Source: Nitrospinota bacterium (lineage in GTDB: Bacteria > Nitrospinota > Nitrospinia > JACRGO01). From it: DNA of 42,037 nucleotides. The position numbers and the translations under genes were made by a program. Positions within the stretch are counted from its first letter, which is position 1; every line of letters begins with the position of its first letter. The DNA lies in the NCBI GenBank assembly GCA_016212295.1, contig JACRGO010000225.1, positions 1 to 42,037 on the forward strand, read 5' to 3'. The notes under the pieces were generated by a model. That model was not told the origin of the DNA and ran no database searches. It saw nothing but the letters and a program-made list of their open reading frames with translations. Shown in pieces: positions 31,455-39,343 of this stretch.

Positions 31455-34385
31455 CTATGTTATTCGTTTCAAATAGGTGACCGCTGGCTGGACATTGATG
31501 ACCTCCAAAACCCTGTAACCCCTGGGGTCCTTGGATTTCTTGAACACCTCGCTCTTCGGGTCCTTGAGGTTGCCAAAGGTTATAGCGTTCACCGGGCAGG
31601 TCTGGGCGCACGCGGGTTGGATGTCTCCTTCTCCCGCCAGCCTGCCTTCGTCCTTTGCCCTGTCCTTTCCTTCCCTGATCCTTTGAACGCAGAAGGTGCA
31701 TTTTTCCATGATTCCCATCTGGCGCACTGATATGTCTGGGTTCAATTGCTGCTCAAGGGGGTTGTCCCATTTGTATGTATACCAGTTGAATCTCCTGACC
31801 TTATAGGGGCAGTTGTTGGAGCAATACCTGGTCCCCACGCACCTGTTATAGACCTGAACGTTAAGCCCCTCGTTATTGTGGTAAGTGGCATAGGCCGGGC
31901 AGACCGATTCGCATGGGGCGTTATGGCATTGCTGGCACATCATCGGCACGAATCCGGCGCGGAATGTTCCGTCTTTTTTCGTGAAATACCGTTCTATGCG
32001 TATCCAGGCCATCTCCCGTCCCACTCCGCATTCTTTTTTGCCTACAACTGGCAAATTATTTTCCGCGTAGCAGGCCGCTGAACATGCTCCGCAGCCGATA
32101 CATTTATTAAGGTCCACCGCCATTGCCCATTGATATGTGGGATGCTCATGCGGCGCGTACATCTGATAGTCCTTTTCGGCATGATGGCCTTTTCCGTGGT
32201 CGCCGCCATGCTCCAATTCAGCCTTGGTGACGGTCTGGTAAATTCCCCGGTTATCATCATCCAGAGAGCCGTCCAAAGTGACAAGTAAATGTTTTTCCCC
32301 TGTCTTTTCCAGGGAAACCAGGGTGGAAAGCCAGGGAAGGGCGCCTGACTTAGGCTCCTTGTCCTGCGGCAGTATTGATACGGCATTCACGCCCACGTTC
32401 ATGGCATACCTTCCGAGTGCCTCATGCCCCTGGCCGGCCTGCACAGCCACCATGTCGGGCCGCACTCCTTCGTAAATATAAGCCGGGACTTTTATTTCTG
32501 ATTTTCCGGCCCTCACCTTAAGCACATCCCCTCGCTTGACTCCCAATTTCGCGGCTGTCTGTGGATGTATCTCCGCCCAGGAGTCCCATACAGCCACTGT
32601 GATCGGGTCCGGTATCTCCTGCAACCACTGGCGGTCGGCGCTCCTCCCGTCGAAATAACGTCCTGACGGATAAACGTAAAAATAAAATTCGTTGGCCGAC
32701 CCCTTAAGACCGGCGTCCATGAATTTATAAGAGACAATTTCTTTTGTGAAAGACGCGTTCTCGGGTTGCGCTGCGGCGAAATACCCTCCTCTTCTAAGAG
32801 CGCCTTCCCAAAACCCATCAAAGGACTTGGTTTCACCCGATGCGGCGTGAATCCCTTTCCAGGATTCCAGCAGATAATCGTAGTAGGTCTTGGAGGATAG
32901 CTTCTCGTTCGGTCCGCCCAGGATTTTCAGGCATACCTCAATCAACACATCCCCGAAATTGCGGGTGTCGGTAACCGGATCCATGACCGGTTGAAGCAAT
33001 CCATGCGCCCCTTTCCTGCTCTCAAAGTCGTCCCATCTCTCCATCCATGTATGGTCAGGCAAAATCAGGTCGGCGAATTCCGTGGTCTCGTCCGGGAACG
33101 TGGAAAAGGACACAACGAAGGGGACCTGGTCAATTGCTTTCTTGAATTCCGCTGAACCCGGCATTGAATATGCCGGGTTTGTCTCGTGGACCATCAGCAA
33201 GGGGACTTCCTGACGCTTCATCCGGGCAGTCAGTTCCTGGATATCTCCGTATGAGTCAGTTTGCCCTATGCTTTCGCCGAGGCCGAAAAGTATGGTCTGG
33301 TTAATGCCGCCGAGTATGTGGTTCAGCAAATAGACGGCCACCCACGTGTCCACCGAATTTTTGCCCCCGCCCGCCATTCCAGGCCCCAATACCAAGCCTG
33401 ACTCCGCCTCACCCAGCTCCTTCGCTATTCTCTTGATTGTAGGGGCAGGAACGTCCGTGTCCGCCGCCACCTTTTCCGGCGTGTACGCCGCAAGCAATTC
33501 ATTGAGTCCGGCGGATTCCTCGGCGGAGAGCTTGGCCTTGCCGTTCTTCAATAATTCATGTCCGATCCCCAAGGCCATGAACACCTCAGTTCCGGGCCGG
33601 ATGGAAACCCACTCATCGGCGCCGGCGGCGGTCAGGGAATGGCGCGGCTCAACGTGGACCGATTTCTTATAATATCCGTCGTTTTGCCTCATCCGGGAGA
33701 AATCCTTGGAGTACCGCACCGGGGAGATCCAGGTCTCGAACAAATCCGCTCCGAAGTTGAGCAGATAATCGGCCTTTTCCAGGACAAAGAACGGGACTTC
33801 TTTTCTGCCGAAACATAAGTCGCCGGCGGTCTTTATGGACTCATAGGAAAACGCCTCGTATGTCGCGCGCTTTTTCATTCCGAGGAGACTTGAGCAGGTG
33901 TCAATGAGCTTTGCCCTTGCGCCGGTGACGTGGCCGGATAAAAACATCGCATTCCCGATTTTCCCCTCGGTCGAAAGCTGTTTTATTTTCTGCGCCAGCA
34001 TGTTTATGCCGTCTTCCCAGGAGATTTTTTCCATTTTGCCCGCCTGGTTTCTGGCATAAGGCTGCGCGAAGCGGTCCGGGTTGTAAAGCCCCTGCAACGA
34101 GGCTTGGCCCCTGACGCACAATGCGCCCTCGTTTACCGGATTCTTCGGGTTTCCCTCCACCTTCAGAACGCGGCCCTCGCGCTGTCTTACCATCGCGCCG
34201 CATCCGGCCGGGCATTCCCTGCAAACCGAGTTATACCATTTGGAGACGCCGGGAATGTAGTCATCCGGGGGAACAACGTAAGGGATGACTTTTTCAGTCT
34301 TCTCCGGAGAGCATCCGCCCAAGGCGACCGCCCCGCCCGATAGAAGCCCCTTTAAAAAATCCCTTCTCCTGAATTTGAATTCCAT
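31455..34385 (-). CDS. actB: ACIII subunit ActB, fused MopB-like and Fe-S protein
   Basis: A 976-residue protein. The start at 34385 gives a twin-arginine signal (MEFKFRRRDFLKGLLSGG) with a lipobox (GGC, C25) and a GAGGAAAA ribosome site; the longer frame only translates a dispersed repeat. Residues about 50-700 are a molybdopterin-oxidoreductase-like domain with one [4Fe-4S] motif (C55, C58, C62, C90). Residues about 745-976 form a ferredoxin-like module with DLNKCIGCGACSAACYAEN, MCQQCHNAPCESVCPAYA, RYCSNNCPYKVRRFNW and CTFCVQRI, ACAQTCPVNAITF, enough cysteines for four clusters. Known ActB proteins lack molybdenum. It receives electrons from quinol oxidation and passes them to the hemes. 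Confidence 0.94.
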   Translation of the reverse strand: MEFKFRRRDFLKGLLSGGAVALGGCSPEKTEKVIPYVVPPDDYIPGVSKWYNSVCRECPAGCGAMVRQREGRVLKVEGNPKNPVNEGALCVRGQASLQGLYNPDRFAQPYARNQAGKMEKISWEDGINMLAQKIKQLSTEGKIGNAMFLSGHVTGARAKLIDTCSSLLGMKKRATYEAFSYESIKTAGDLCFGRKEVPFFVLEKADYLLNFGADLFETWISPVRYSKDFSRMRQNDGYYKKSVHVEPRHSLTAAGADEWVSIRPGTEVFMALGIGHELLKNGKAKLSAEESAGLNELLAAYTPEKVAADTDVPAPTIKRIAKELGEAESGLVLGPGMAGGGKNSVDTWVAVYLLNHILGGINQTILFGLGESIGQTDSYGDIQELTARMKRQEVPLLMVHETNPAYSMPGSAEFKKAIDQVPFVVSFSTFPDETTEFADLILPDHTWMERWDDFESRKGAHGLLQPVMDPVTDTRNFGDVLIEVCLKILGGPNEKLSSKTYYDYLLESWKGIHAASGETKSFDGFWEGALRRGGYFAAAQPENASFTKEIVSYKFMDAGLKGSANEFYFYVYPSGRYFDGRSADRQWLQEIPDPITVAVWDSWAEIHPQTAAKLGVKRGDVLKVRAGKSEIKVPAYIYEGVRPDMVAVQAGQGHEALGRYAMNVGVNAVSILPQDKEPKSGALPWLSTLVSLEKTGEKHLLVTLDGSLDDDNRGIYQTVTKAELEHGGDHGKGHHAEKDYQMYAPHEHPTYQWAMAVDLNKCIGCGACSAACYAENNLPVVGKKECGVGREMAWIRIERYFTKKDGTFRAGFVPMMCQQCHNAPCESVCPAYATYHNNEGLNVQVYNRCVGTRYCSNNCPYKVRRFNWYTYKWDNPLEQQLNPDISVRQMGIMEKCTFCVQRIREGKDRAKDEGRLAGEGDIQPACAQTCPVNAITFGNLKDPKSEVFKKSKDPRGYRVLEVINVQPAVTYLKRIT

Positions 34386-34423
34386 TAAATTTTCCTCAAC
34401 TCGATAGAACAAAAAAAACTTAT

Positions 34424-34510
34424 TTAGCCACGAATTTACACGAATGGACACAAATTAAAAAAAATAGTGTTAAAAGATTAGTGAGAATTCGTGTTCATTC
34501 GTGGTTAATT
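34424..34510. repeat. ACGAAT-family inverted element between actB and actA
   Basis: Arms 34424-34456 (ttagccacgaatttacacga...) and 34485-34510 (gaattcgtgttcattcgtgg...) can pair. The element fills the 131-base gap between actA and actB. Reading through it produces the artefact MSIRVNSWL in frame with actB. Confidence 0.75.
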
Positions 34511-34516
34511 TAAATT

Positions 34517-35038
34517 TTATTTATGACAAACCCAGCAATCGTCGTCCGCGCCGTTTTTCCTGTGGCAATTCACGCACCAGCCCATATTGAAGAACGTTAT
34601 CCTCTCCACCCTGTCCATTGTCTCAATCGGGCCGTGGCATTCCTGGCATGTCTTTCCTTTCGCCACGTGCCGCTTATGGGAGAAGTGGACAAAGTCAGGC
34701 AGGTCGAAGACCTTTATCCATGGAATCGGCTGCTTTCTGTCCCAATAGCCAAGAACCTTCTTTACTTCTTCCGGGTTCTTGGTCCCGGTCACAAGTTTGT
34801 GGCAATTATAACAGGTCTGCACCGAGGGTATGCCGGCCACTATCGAGCGCCTGGCGTACAAGTGGCAGAATTGGCATGGGATATTGTTGTCTCCCGCGTG
34901 TATTTTATGGCTGAAATTTATCGGCTGCTCAGGGGCGTACCCTATGCGGAAAGGATATTGATAGACGGTATAGCCCGCGATTGAGGCCACAGTCAGCACG
35001 AACAGGACAAGGATAGGAATGAGGATTTTTTTGCTCAT
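34517..35038 (-). CDS. actA: ACIII subunit ActA, pentaheme cytochrome c
   Basis: A 173-residue membrane-anchored multiheme cytochrome. One N-terminal helix (ILIPILVLFVLTVASIAGYTVYQ) anchors it. Five CxxCH sites are visible: C55-H59, C76-H80, C131-H135, C155-H159 and C168-H172, with further histidines (H44, H47, H121, H124) to serve as distal ligands. PFRIGYAPEQPINFSHKIHAGDNNIPCQFCH and WIKVFDLPDFVHFSHKRHV are the conserved ActA segments. It is the first gene of the operon, 25 bases or so behind a predicted transcription start. No clear Shine-Dalgarno sequence precedes the ATG. Confidence 0.94.
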   Translation of the reverse strand: MSKKILIPILVLFVLTVASIAGYTVYQYPFRIGYAPEQPINFSHKIHAGDNNIPCQFCHLYARRSIVAGIPSVQTCYNCHKLVTGTKNPEEVKKVLGYWDRKQPIPWIKVFDLPDFVHFSHKRHVAKGKTCQECHGPIETMDRVERITFFNMGWCVNCHRKNGADDDCWVCHK

Positions 35039-35069
35039 TTTTTTTTAAGAACTTAAAAAAAGTTCGGAA

Positions 35070-35098
35070 AATATATCATTAAGAAAATTAAATGTCAA
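35070..35098 (-). promoter_or_regulatory. Near-consensus sigma70 promoter of the ACIII operon
   Basis: On the minus strand TTGACA (35093-35098) is followed after exactly 17 bases by TATATT (35070-35075). The -35 box is perfect and the -10 box matches at five of six positions. Transcription would begin near 35063, leaving an untranslated leader of about 25 bases before actA. Confidence 0.75.
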
Positions 35099-35375
35099 AT
35101 TCTTCTGAAAAATATTGAAAAATTTTTTGTACGAGGGACTGTATAGCGCACATGTCTGCAATCAAAATAAATTTCGATGTATTCAAACTCTTCGATGATA
35201 TTATTACGTACGAATATAGGGGGGTATTAAACTTCGCGGCAAAACAGGAAACTCCTCCCACCCCAGGGAAATTTCCATCTTGTTCATGCGTTTATCATCT
35301 TCGCGGGAGACTGCCGGATTTCATATCCGGCGCTCAGTTAATGCAGTGTCAGATCAAAAAATACGCGCTTTGAAA
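35099..35375. other. Intergenic region upstream of the ACIII promoter
   Basis: No supported gene lies here; a 73-codon plus-strand frame (35152-35373) has no ribosome site, no recognisable domain and odd composition. A small perfect hairpin (gccggat, five-base loop, atccggc) is at 35313-35331. Its function is unknown. Confidence 0.4.
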
Positions 35376-35409
35376 AGAAAAGCCGCCTGTTTTTACAGGC
35401 GACTTTTCT
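35376..35409 (-). terminator. Intrinsic terminator of the atpB-atpE operon
   Basis: The arms aaaagccgcctgt (35378-35390) and acaggcgactttt (35395-35407) form a 13-bp stem with one mismatch and a four-base loop. On the minus strand the stem is followed by ttttctttt. It lies about 60 bases behind atpE. Confidence 0.8.
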
Positions 35410-35467
35410 TTCTTAGCTCTTTCCACGGCCTCAAACAACCATGTTTATAATTAAAAACGGGCGCCGC

Positions 35468-35701
35468 TTAATGCGACGGAATCTTTCCCATGATCATGAA
35501 GGCAACAACCAGACCGTAAAGGGCGATAGCTTCAACAAGCGCCAGACCAATCCACATTACCTTGGTCAATTTGGCTTCAACTTCCGGCTGCCTTGCCATT
35601 GCCTCGAAAAGTTTTCCGAACATGAAACCCAGGCCAAGGCCGGAACCCGCGAATCCAAGAGCGGCAACGCCCATTCCGATAAAAGCGTAAGAAGCGTCCA
35701 T
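35468..35701 (-). CDS. atpE: ATP synthase subunit c
   Basis: A 77-residue hairpin of two membrane helices forming the rotor ring. The loop FEAMARQPEVEAKL is standard, and the ion-carrying carboxylate is E57 in LALVEAIALYG. The sodium-type residues (Gln in helix 1, Ser after the Glu) are absent (A58 follows), so protons are the likely ion. I start at the ATG at 35701 because GGGAGG lies eight bases upstream; the frame extends 18 codons further. It follows atpB after 16 bases. Confidence 0.95.
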   Translation of the reverse strand: MDASYAFIGMGVAALGFAGSGLGLGFMFGKLFEAMARQPEVEAKLTKVMWIGLALVEAIALYGLVVAFMIMGKIPSH

Positions 35702-35717
35702 AGACCACACCTCCCTT

Positions 35718-36455
35718 CTAATGCGCCATCTTATTGGCATCGCCAATATAGACACAAGTTAAAATGGTGAATATATACGCCTGGACAACGCCGATAAACA
35801 CCTCCAGCGCGTTAATGAGAACGGAAAAAACAAATGGAATCCACGCGGCGAGCGCCGGGACCGTCACCACCAGCCCGAAGAGGACGAGCAGGACGGTATG
35901 CCCGGCGGTCATATTGGCGAAAAGACGCACACTGAGCGAAAACGGCTTCGCCAGAAGACTGATGATTTCAATGGGTATCATGATGGGGACCAGCGGCAAC
36001 GGCACCCCGGGCGGACAAAATATGCTGAAAAAATGCGTGCCGTGCTTTACGAATCCGGTAATCATGGCTATGGCAAAGCCAAGCACCGCGAAAAATCCAG
36101 TGACAATGATCTGGCTGGTTACCGTGTGCGTCCCGGGAACCAGTCCGGTCAGATTGCAGAAAAGAATAAACATGAACAGGGAGGCTATGTAAGGGAAATA
36201 TTTCTTGGCGTCCTTCTCTCCTATATTCTCGGCAACCATGCCATAGAGAAAATCCACCAGCAATTCCACCACGCTCTGGAGCCTTCCCGGGACCAGGCTT
36301 CTTTTCTTCATGCCCGCCCTGAAAAAAAGCAGAATCAATATGGTGCAGACCCACATCATGATCACGGCCTTGTTGATGGAGATATCAAAGCCGAACAGAT
36401 GCAGGGGGATGATGGCATGCAACTCAAAATGTTCGATTGGATTATGCATATTCAA
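35718..36455 (-). CDS. atpB: ATP synthase subunit a
   Basis: A 245-residue membrane protein that provides the proton half-channels. The essential arginine is R177 in PFSLSVRLFANMTAGH. The C-terminal helix with ALEVFIGVVQAYIFTILTCVYI is conserved. Length is normal. AtpB and AtpE stand alone here; subunits b and delta and the F1 genes are not in the window, a split arrangement known in several phyla. The ribosome site is weak (AAGGG), and a second ATG two codons later is possible. Confidence 0.95.
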   Translation of the reverse strand: MNMHNPIEHFELHAIIPLHLFGFDISINKAVIMMWVCTILILLFFRAGMKKRSLVPGRLQSVVELLVDFLYGMVAENIGEKDAKKYFPYIASLFMFILFCNLTGLVPGTHTVTSQIIVTGFFAVLGFAIAMITGFVKHGTHFFSIFCPPGVPLPLVPIMIPIEIISLLAKPFSLSVRLFANMTAGHTVLLVLFGLVVTVPALAAWIPFVFSVLINALEVFIGVVQAYIFTILTCVYIGDANKMAH

Positions 36456-36608
36456 TGGCCCTTATTTTTCAAGATTTGCCACAATCAAAATTGGGTATTT
36501 ATACTTAATTTTTCGATGAAAGTCAAATTGGCGCTTGAAGATTTTCCTCTGCCCGGCCCTAAGCCATTGATTTTTTTAATTATCGATTGCCAATCGAAAA
36601 TCGAAAAT

Positions 36609-38015
36609 TCAATAGGCGTGCTTGCTGAAAAAAACCCTGCCGACAGTCTGAAAAAGAATTTTTAAATCGAAGGCAGGGGACCAGTGCTCGATATAATAAA
36701 GGTCGTACTCGATCCTCTTGTCTATTGATGTGTTGCCTCGCCAGTCGTTCACCTGGGCCCAACCGGTCATCCCGGCCTTGACCTTGTGCCTTTGCATGTA
36801 CCTTGGGATCTTCCTTTTGAAATCCTCCACGAAGACCGGACGCTCCGGCCTAGGACCCACAAGGCTCATCTCTCCCCTGAGCACGTTGAACAACTGGGGC
36901 AGTTCATCCAGGCTGAACCTCCTTAAAATCCCTCCCACCGGCGTGGCGCGGCTGTCGTTCTTTTCGGAAAACACCGGCCCGGTCTCCTTTTCCGCGCCAA
37001 TGCGCATGGAGCGGAACTTTATCATCATGAACCTCTTCCCGTCGAGCCCCATCCTCTCCTGGCTGTAGAAAACCGGGCCGCGTGAAGTCAACTTAATCAT
37101 CAATGCAATCAGGATAAGCAGCGGAGATAAGGCCGCTATGGCCATGAGTGAAAAGGCAAGATCGAACCAACGCTTGAATACCCAGTTCCAGCCGAAAATA
37201 GGACTCGCCACCAGGTTGATTATCGGCATCCCTTCAAATTCCTCAATGCCTGAGTTCAAGCGCATGTACTGAATAAAATCCGGCACCACCTTGATGTCAA
37301 CCATCTCTTCCGAGAGTTTCTCGATGATCCTGTCGATCTCCCCGTAGAGGTTGGCCGGGAGGGTGATAAAAACCTGGTCTATCCCATATTGATGTATGAC
37401 GCTGTTCAAATTGTCCAACCCACCAAGGATCGGGTATCCGTTAGCCGAGGCCGCGCCTTCGTTTTCCTTTCCAATCGCGATAAACCCCATGACCAAAAAC
37501 CCCAGCTCAGGGTGAAAATCAATTTTCTGGGCCAGGTTACGGCCCTGCTCTCCGGCGCCGATGATAAGGGTTTCCTTAAGATATTCCTCCTTTTCCCGGA
37601 ATTTTATAAGGACCTTCCATAGAATCGCGTGGGACAGGGCCACTAAAAACGTTCCTATAATCCAGAAATATACCGCGACCACCCGTGAATAGGAAAAGGC
37701 CCTTAAAAAAAAGGTGGCGAAAAAAGTGAATATGACCAGGAAGGTGACTGTCTTCCATGCGTAAAAGATCTCGGCTTGAAGCCTTCTCTTGCCCAGTGGT
37801 CTGTAAAGTCCTCCCATTTTGGCCGCGATGGGAAAGGCGGCCAGGATCACCGGCAGCATATAAAGATAATCAGCGATCCTTGGAACGCCGTGGAATACCG
37901 GAATAAACCGGAGTTGAAACCGGACCTCGAACGCGCACAGCCACGCAAGGACCAGCATGGCGGCGTCCGAGAGGACAAGGCTCGTGAAGAAAACCTGATT
38001 TTGTTTTTTTATCAT
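36609..38015 (-). CDS. Polyprenyl-phosphate hexose-1-phosphate transferase
   Basis: A 468-residue membrane enzyme of the WcaJ/WbaP group that moves a hexose-1-phosphate onto undecaprenyl phosphate, the first step of exopolysaccharide or O-antigen building. Four to five N-terminal helices are followed by a CoA-binding-like domain (ETLIIGAGEQGRNLAQKI) and the catalytic C-terminal domain: KRWFDLAFSLMAIAALSPLLILIALMIKLTSRGPVFYSQERMG, MIKFRSMR, LRRFSLDELPQLFNVLRGEMSLVGPRPE and KAGMTGWAQVNDWRGNTS. All are family hallmarks. It is followed on the same strand by a repeat element and belongs with the GT4 gene upstream. The sugar cannot be told from sequence. Confidence 0.92.
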   Translation of the reverse strand: MIKKQNQVFFTSLVLSDAAMLVLAWLCAFEVRFQLRFIPVFHGVPRIADYLYMLPVILAAFPIAAKMGGLYRPLGKRRLQAEIFYAWKTVTFLVIFTFFATFFLRAFSYSRVVAVYFWIIGTFLVALSHAILWKVLIKFREKEEYLKETLIIGAGEQGRNLAQKIDFHPELGFLVMGFIAIGKENEGAASANGYPILGGLDNLNSVIHQYGIDQVFITLPANLYGEIDRIIEKLSEEMVDIKVVPDFIQYMRLNSGIEEFEGMPIINLVASPIFGWNWVFKRWFDLAFSLMAIAALSPLLILIALMIKLTSRGPVFYSQERMGLDGKRFMMIKFRSMRIGAEKETGPVFSEKNDSRATPVGGILRRFSLDELPQLFNVLRGEMSLVGPRPERPVFVEDFKRKIPRYMQRHKVKAGMTGWAQVNDWRGNTSIDKRIEYDLYYIEHWSPAFDLKILFQTVGRVFFSKHAY

Positions 38016-38050
38016 TAGATACTTACTCGCCTATTCAAAACCAAAAAATG

Positions 38051-38128
38051 AACCGCAGAGACGCTGAGGCGCGGATAAAAGCCCTTAATATTAATATTTT
38101 TTTCTCTGCGCCTCAGCGTCTCCGCGGT
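38051..38128. repeat. CGCAGAG-family inverted element
   Basis: Arms aaccgcagagacgctgaggc (38051-38070, to 38074) and 38104-38128 (ctctgcgcctcagcgtctcc...) pair with few mismatches around an AT-rich loop. It lies between the two polysaccharide genes. The stretch 38147-38167 downstream resembles the 43-bp repeat and runs into the stop codon of the GT4 gene. Confidence 0.7.
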
Positions 38129-38159
38129 GAAAAATTTTTTGAATTCCAAATATCCTTGG

Positions 38160-39263
38160 CTATGTTTTCGCTGCCTCGCAATAGATCGCCAAAACCTTTT
38201 CAGCCATGGCCCTGTAGTGGAAGGATTCGGACCTCTTCAAACCTTTTTCACTCAGGGATTTTCTCAATTTCTCGTCATTCAGGACATTGTAGATGGATTC
38301 AGCCATGACTTCAACGGAGCCGGGAGGCACCAAAACCGCGGCGTCCCCCACCACCTCAGGCAGGGAAGAGGCGTTGGAGCAGATAACCGGGACCCCGTGC
38401 GACATCGCCTCCAGCGGCGGATAGCCGAACCCTTCATATAGCGAGGGAAAGACAAAAGCCGAGGCGTTCGAGTAGATGGCCATCAAGTCTTCTCTTTCCA
38501 CTCTGCCCAGGAATGTGATGGCTGGCTCAAGCCCCAGGTCCTCCACAAGCGTTCCCAGGCCCTTCACTTCATCCCTTTTGCATGAGAGGAGCAGCCTGTG
38601 CCCGGATTTTTTGCTCACAATCCCAAAGGCCCGGACAAGCATGGGGATGTTTTTGTGTTCCTTGCAGTTTCCCACGTAAAGCAGATAGGGTTTGTCTACT
38701 CCGAATTTTTTTAAAACCCCGGCCTCGCCGCCGCTCTTCTCTTTTGAGTGAGACGCTTCAGGCAGGGCTGGATTAACAACACGGACCTTTCCTGGGTCGG
38801 CGTTAAAGTGTTTAATAAGGTCATTGCGCGTATTTTCCGAATCAGCCAAAATCACCTTCCCGGCCCTTAAACAGGCGGAGATCATGAATTTCGCGTAGTA
38901 ATAAGCCAGTTTATTGGGCAAATATTGGGGAAAGAGATAATGGATGATATCGTGGACGCTGATGACGCACGGGCATTGAGAAAGCACCGGAAAGGCGTAA
39001 TGGGGGAAATGAAACACGTCGAAGGGCTCTTTTCTGATCTGAAAAGGGAGAACAGCCTGTTCCCATAAGGAATATATGGGCGCGTCCCATATCTTTACCG
39101 AAAAATTTTCAGCCGGGGGATCGAATGCGTTAGCGTCCTTGCTGGAAAAATAACAGATATACCTGTTCTCACGGTCGATCTCGCCCAGCCCCTTCAAAAG
39201 CGCCTGGAGATAGGTCCCGATCCCTGAGAATTTATACATCCTGGCGTCGATTCCAATAAGCAT
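38160..39263 (-). CDS. Glycosyltransferase family 4 protein
   Basis: A 367-residue GT-B enzyme. The N-terminal domain has IGIDARMYKFSGIGTYLQALLKGL and VISVHDIIHYLFP; the C-terminal donor domain has PYLLYVGNCKEHKNIPMLVRAF and FPSLYEGFGYPPLEAMSHGVPVICSNASSLPEVVGDAA, with the E-x7-E pair of retaining GT4 enzymes. It would add a sugar, often mannose-like, to a lipid-linked glycan in the cytoplasm. The stop codon (TAG, 38160-38162) sits in a sequence resembling the dispersed 43-bp repeat. The gene is upstream of the polyprenyl transferase on the same strand. Confidence 0.9.
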   Translation of the reverse strand: MLIGIDARMYKFSGIGTYLQALLKGLGEIDRENRYICYFSSKDANAFDPPAENFSVKIWDAPIYSLWEQAVLPFQIRKEPFDVFHFPHYAFPVLSQCPCVISVHDIIHYLFPQYLPNKLAYYYAKFMISACLRAGKVILADSENTRNDLIKHFNADPGKVRVVNPALPEASHSKEKSGGEAGVLKKFGVDKPYLLYVGNCKEHKNIPMLVRAFGIVSKKSGHRLLLSCKRDEVKGLGTLVEDLGLEPAITFLGRVEREDLMAIYSNASAFVFPSLYEGFGYPPLEAMSHGVPVICSNASSLPEVVGDAAVLVPPGSVEVMAESIYNVLNDEKLRKSLSEKGLKRSESFHYRAMAEKVLAIYCEAAKT

Positions 39264-39343
39264 GGTCTCGACATAATAATATTTTTACCTCCCCTAGTCC
39301 AGACTGCCTGATTTTTCTTGTGAATCAGTACGTTAAAAAGTAA

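Noticed and set aside
34386-34451. N-terminal extension of ActB beginning MSIRVNSWL
   Set aside because: It only translates the ACGAAT repeat arm; the twin-arginine signal and ribosome site point to 34385. A similar false start (MSIRVHSWL) occurs on the minus strand over 21130-21175.
35313-35331. Small hairpin as terminator
   Set aside because: Perfect seven-base stem but no T run on either strand and no gene end beside it.
35152-35373. 73-codon plus-strand frame upstream of actA
   Set aside because: No ribosome site, no domain, and ordinary noise length for AT-rich DNA.
35468-35701. Sodium-driven ATP synthase
   Set aside because: The c subunit lacks the helix-1 Gln and the Ser after the key Glu, so protons are more likely.
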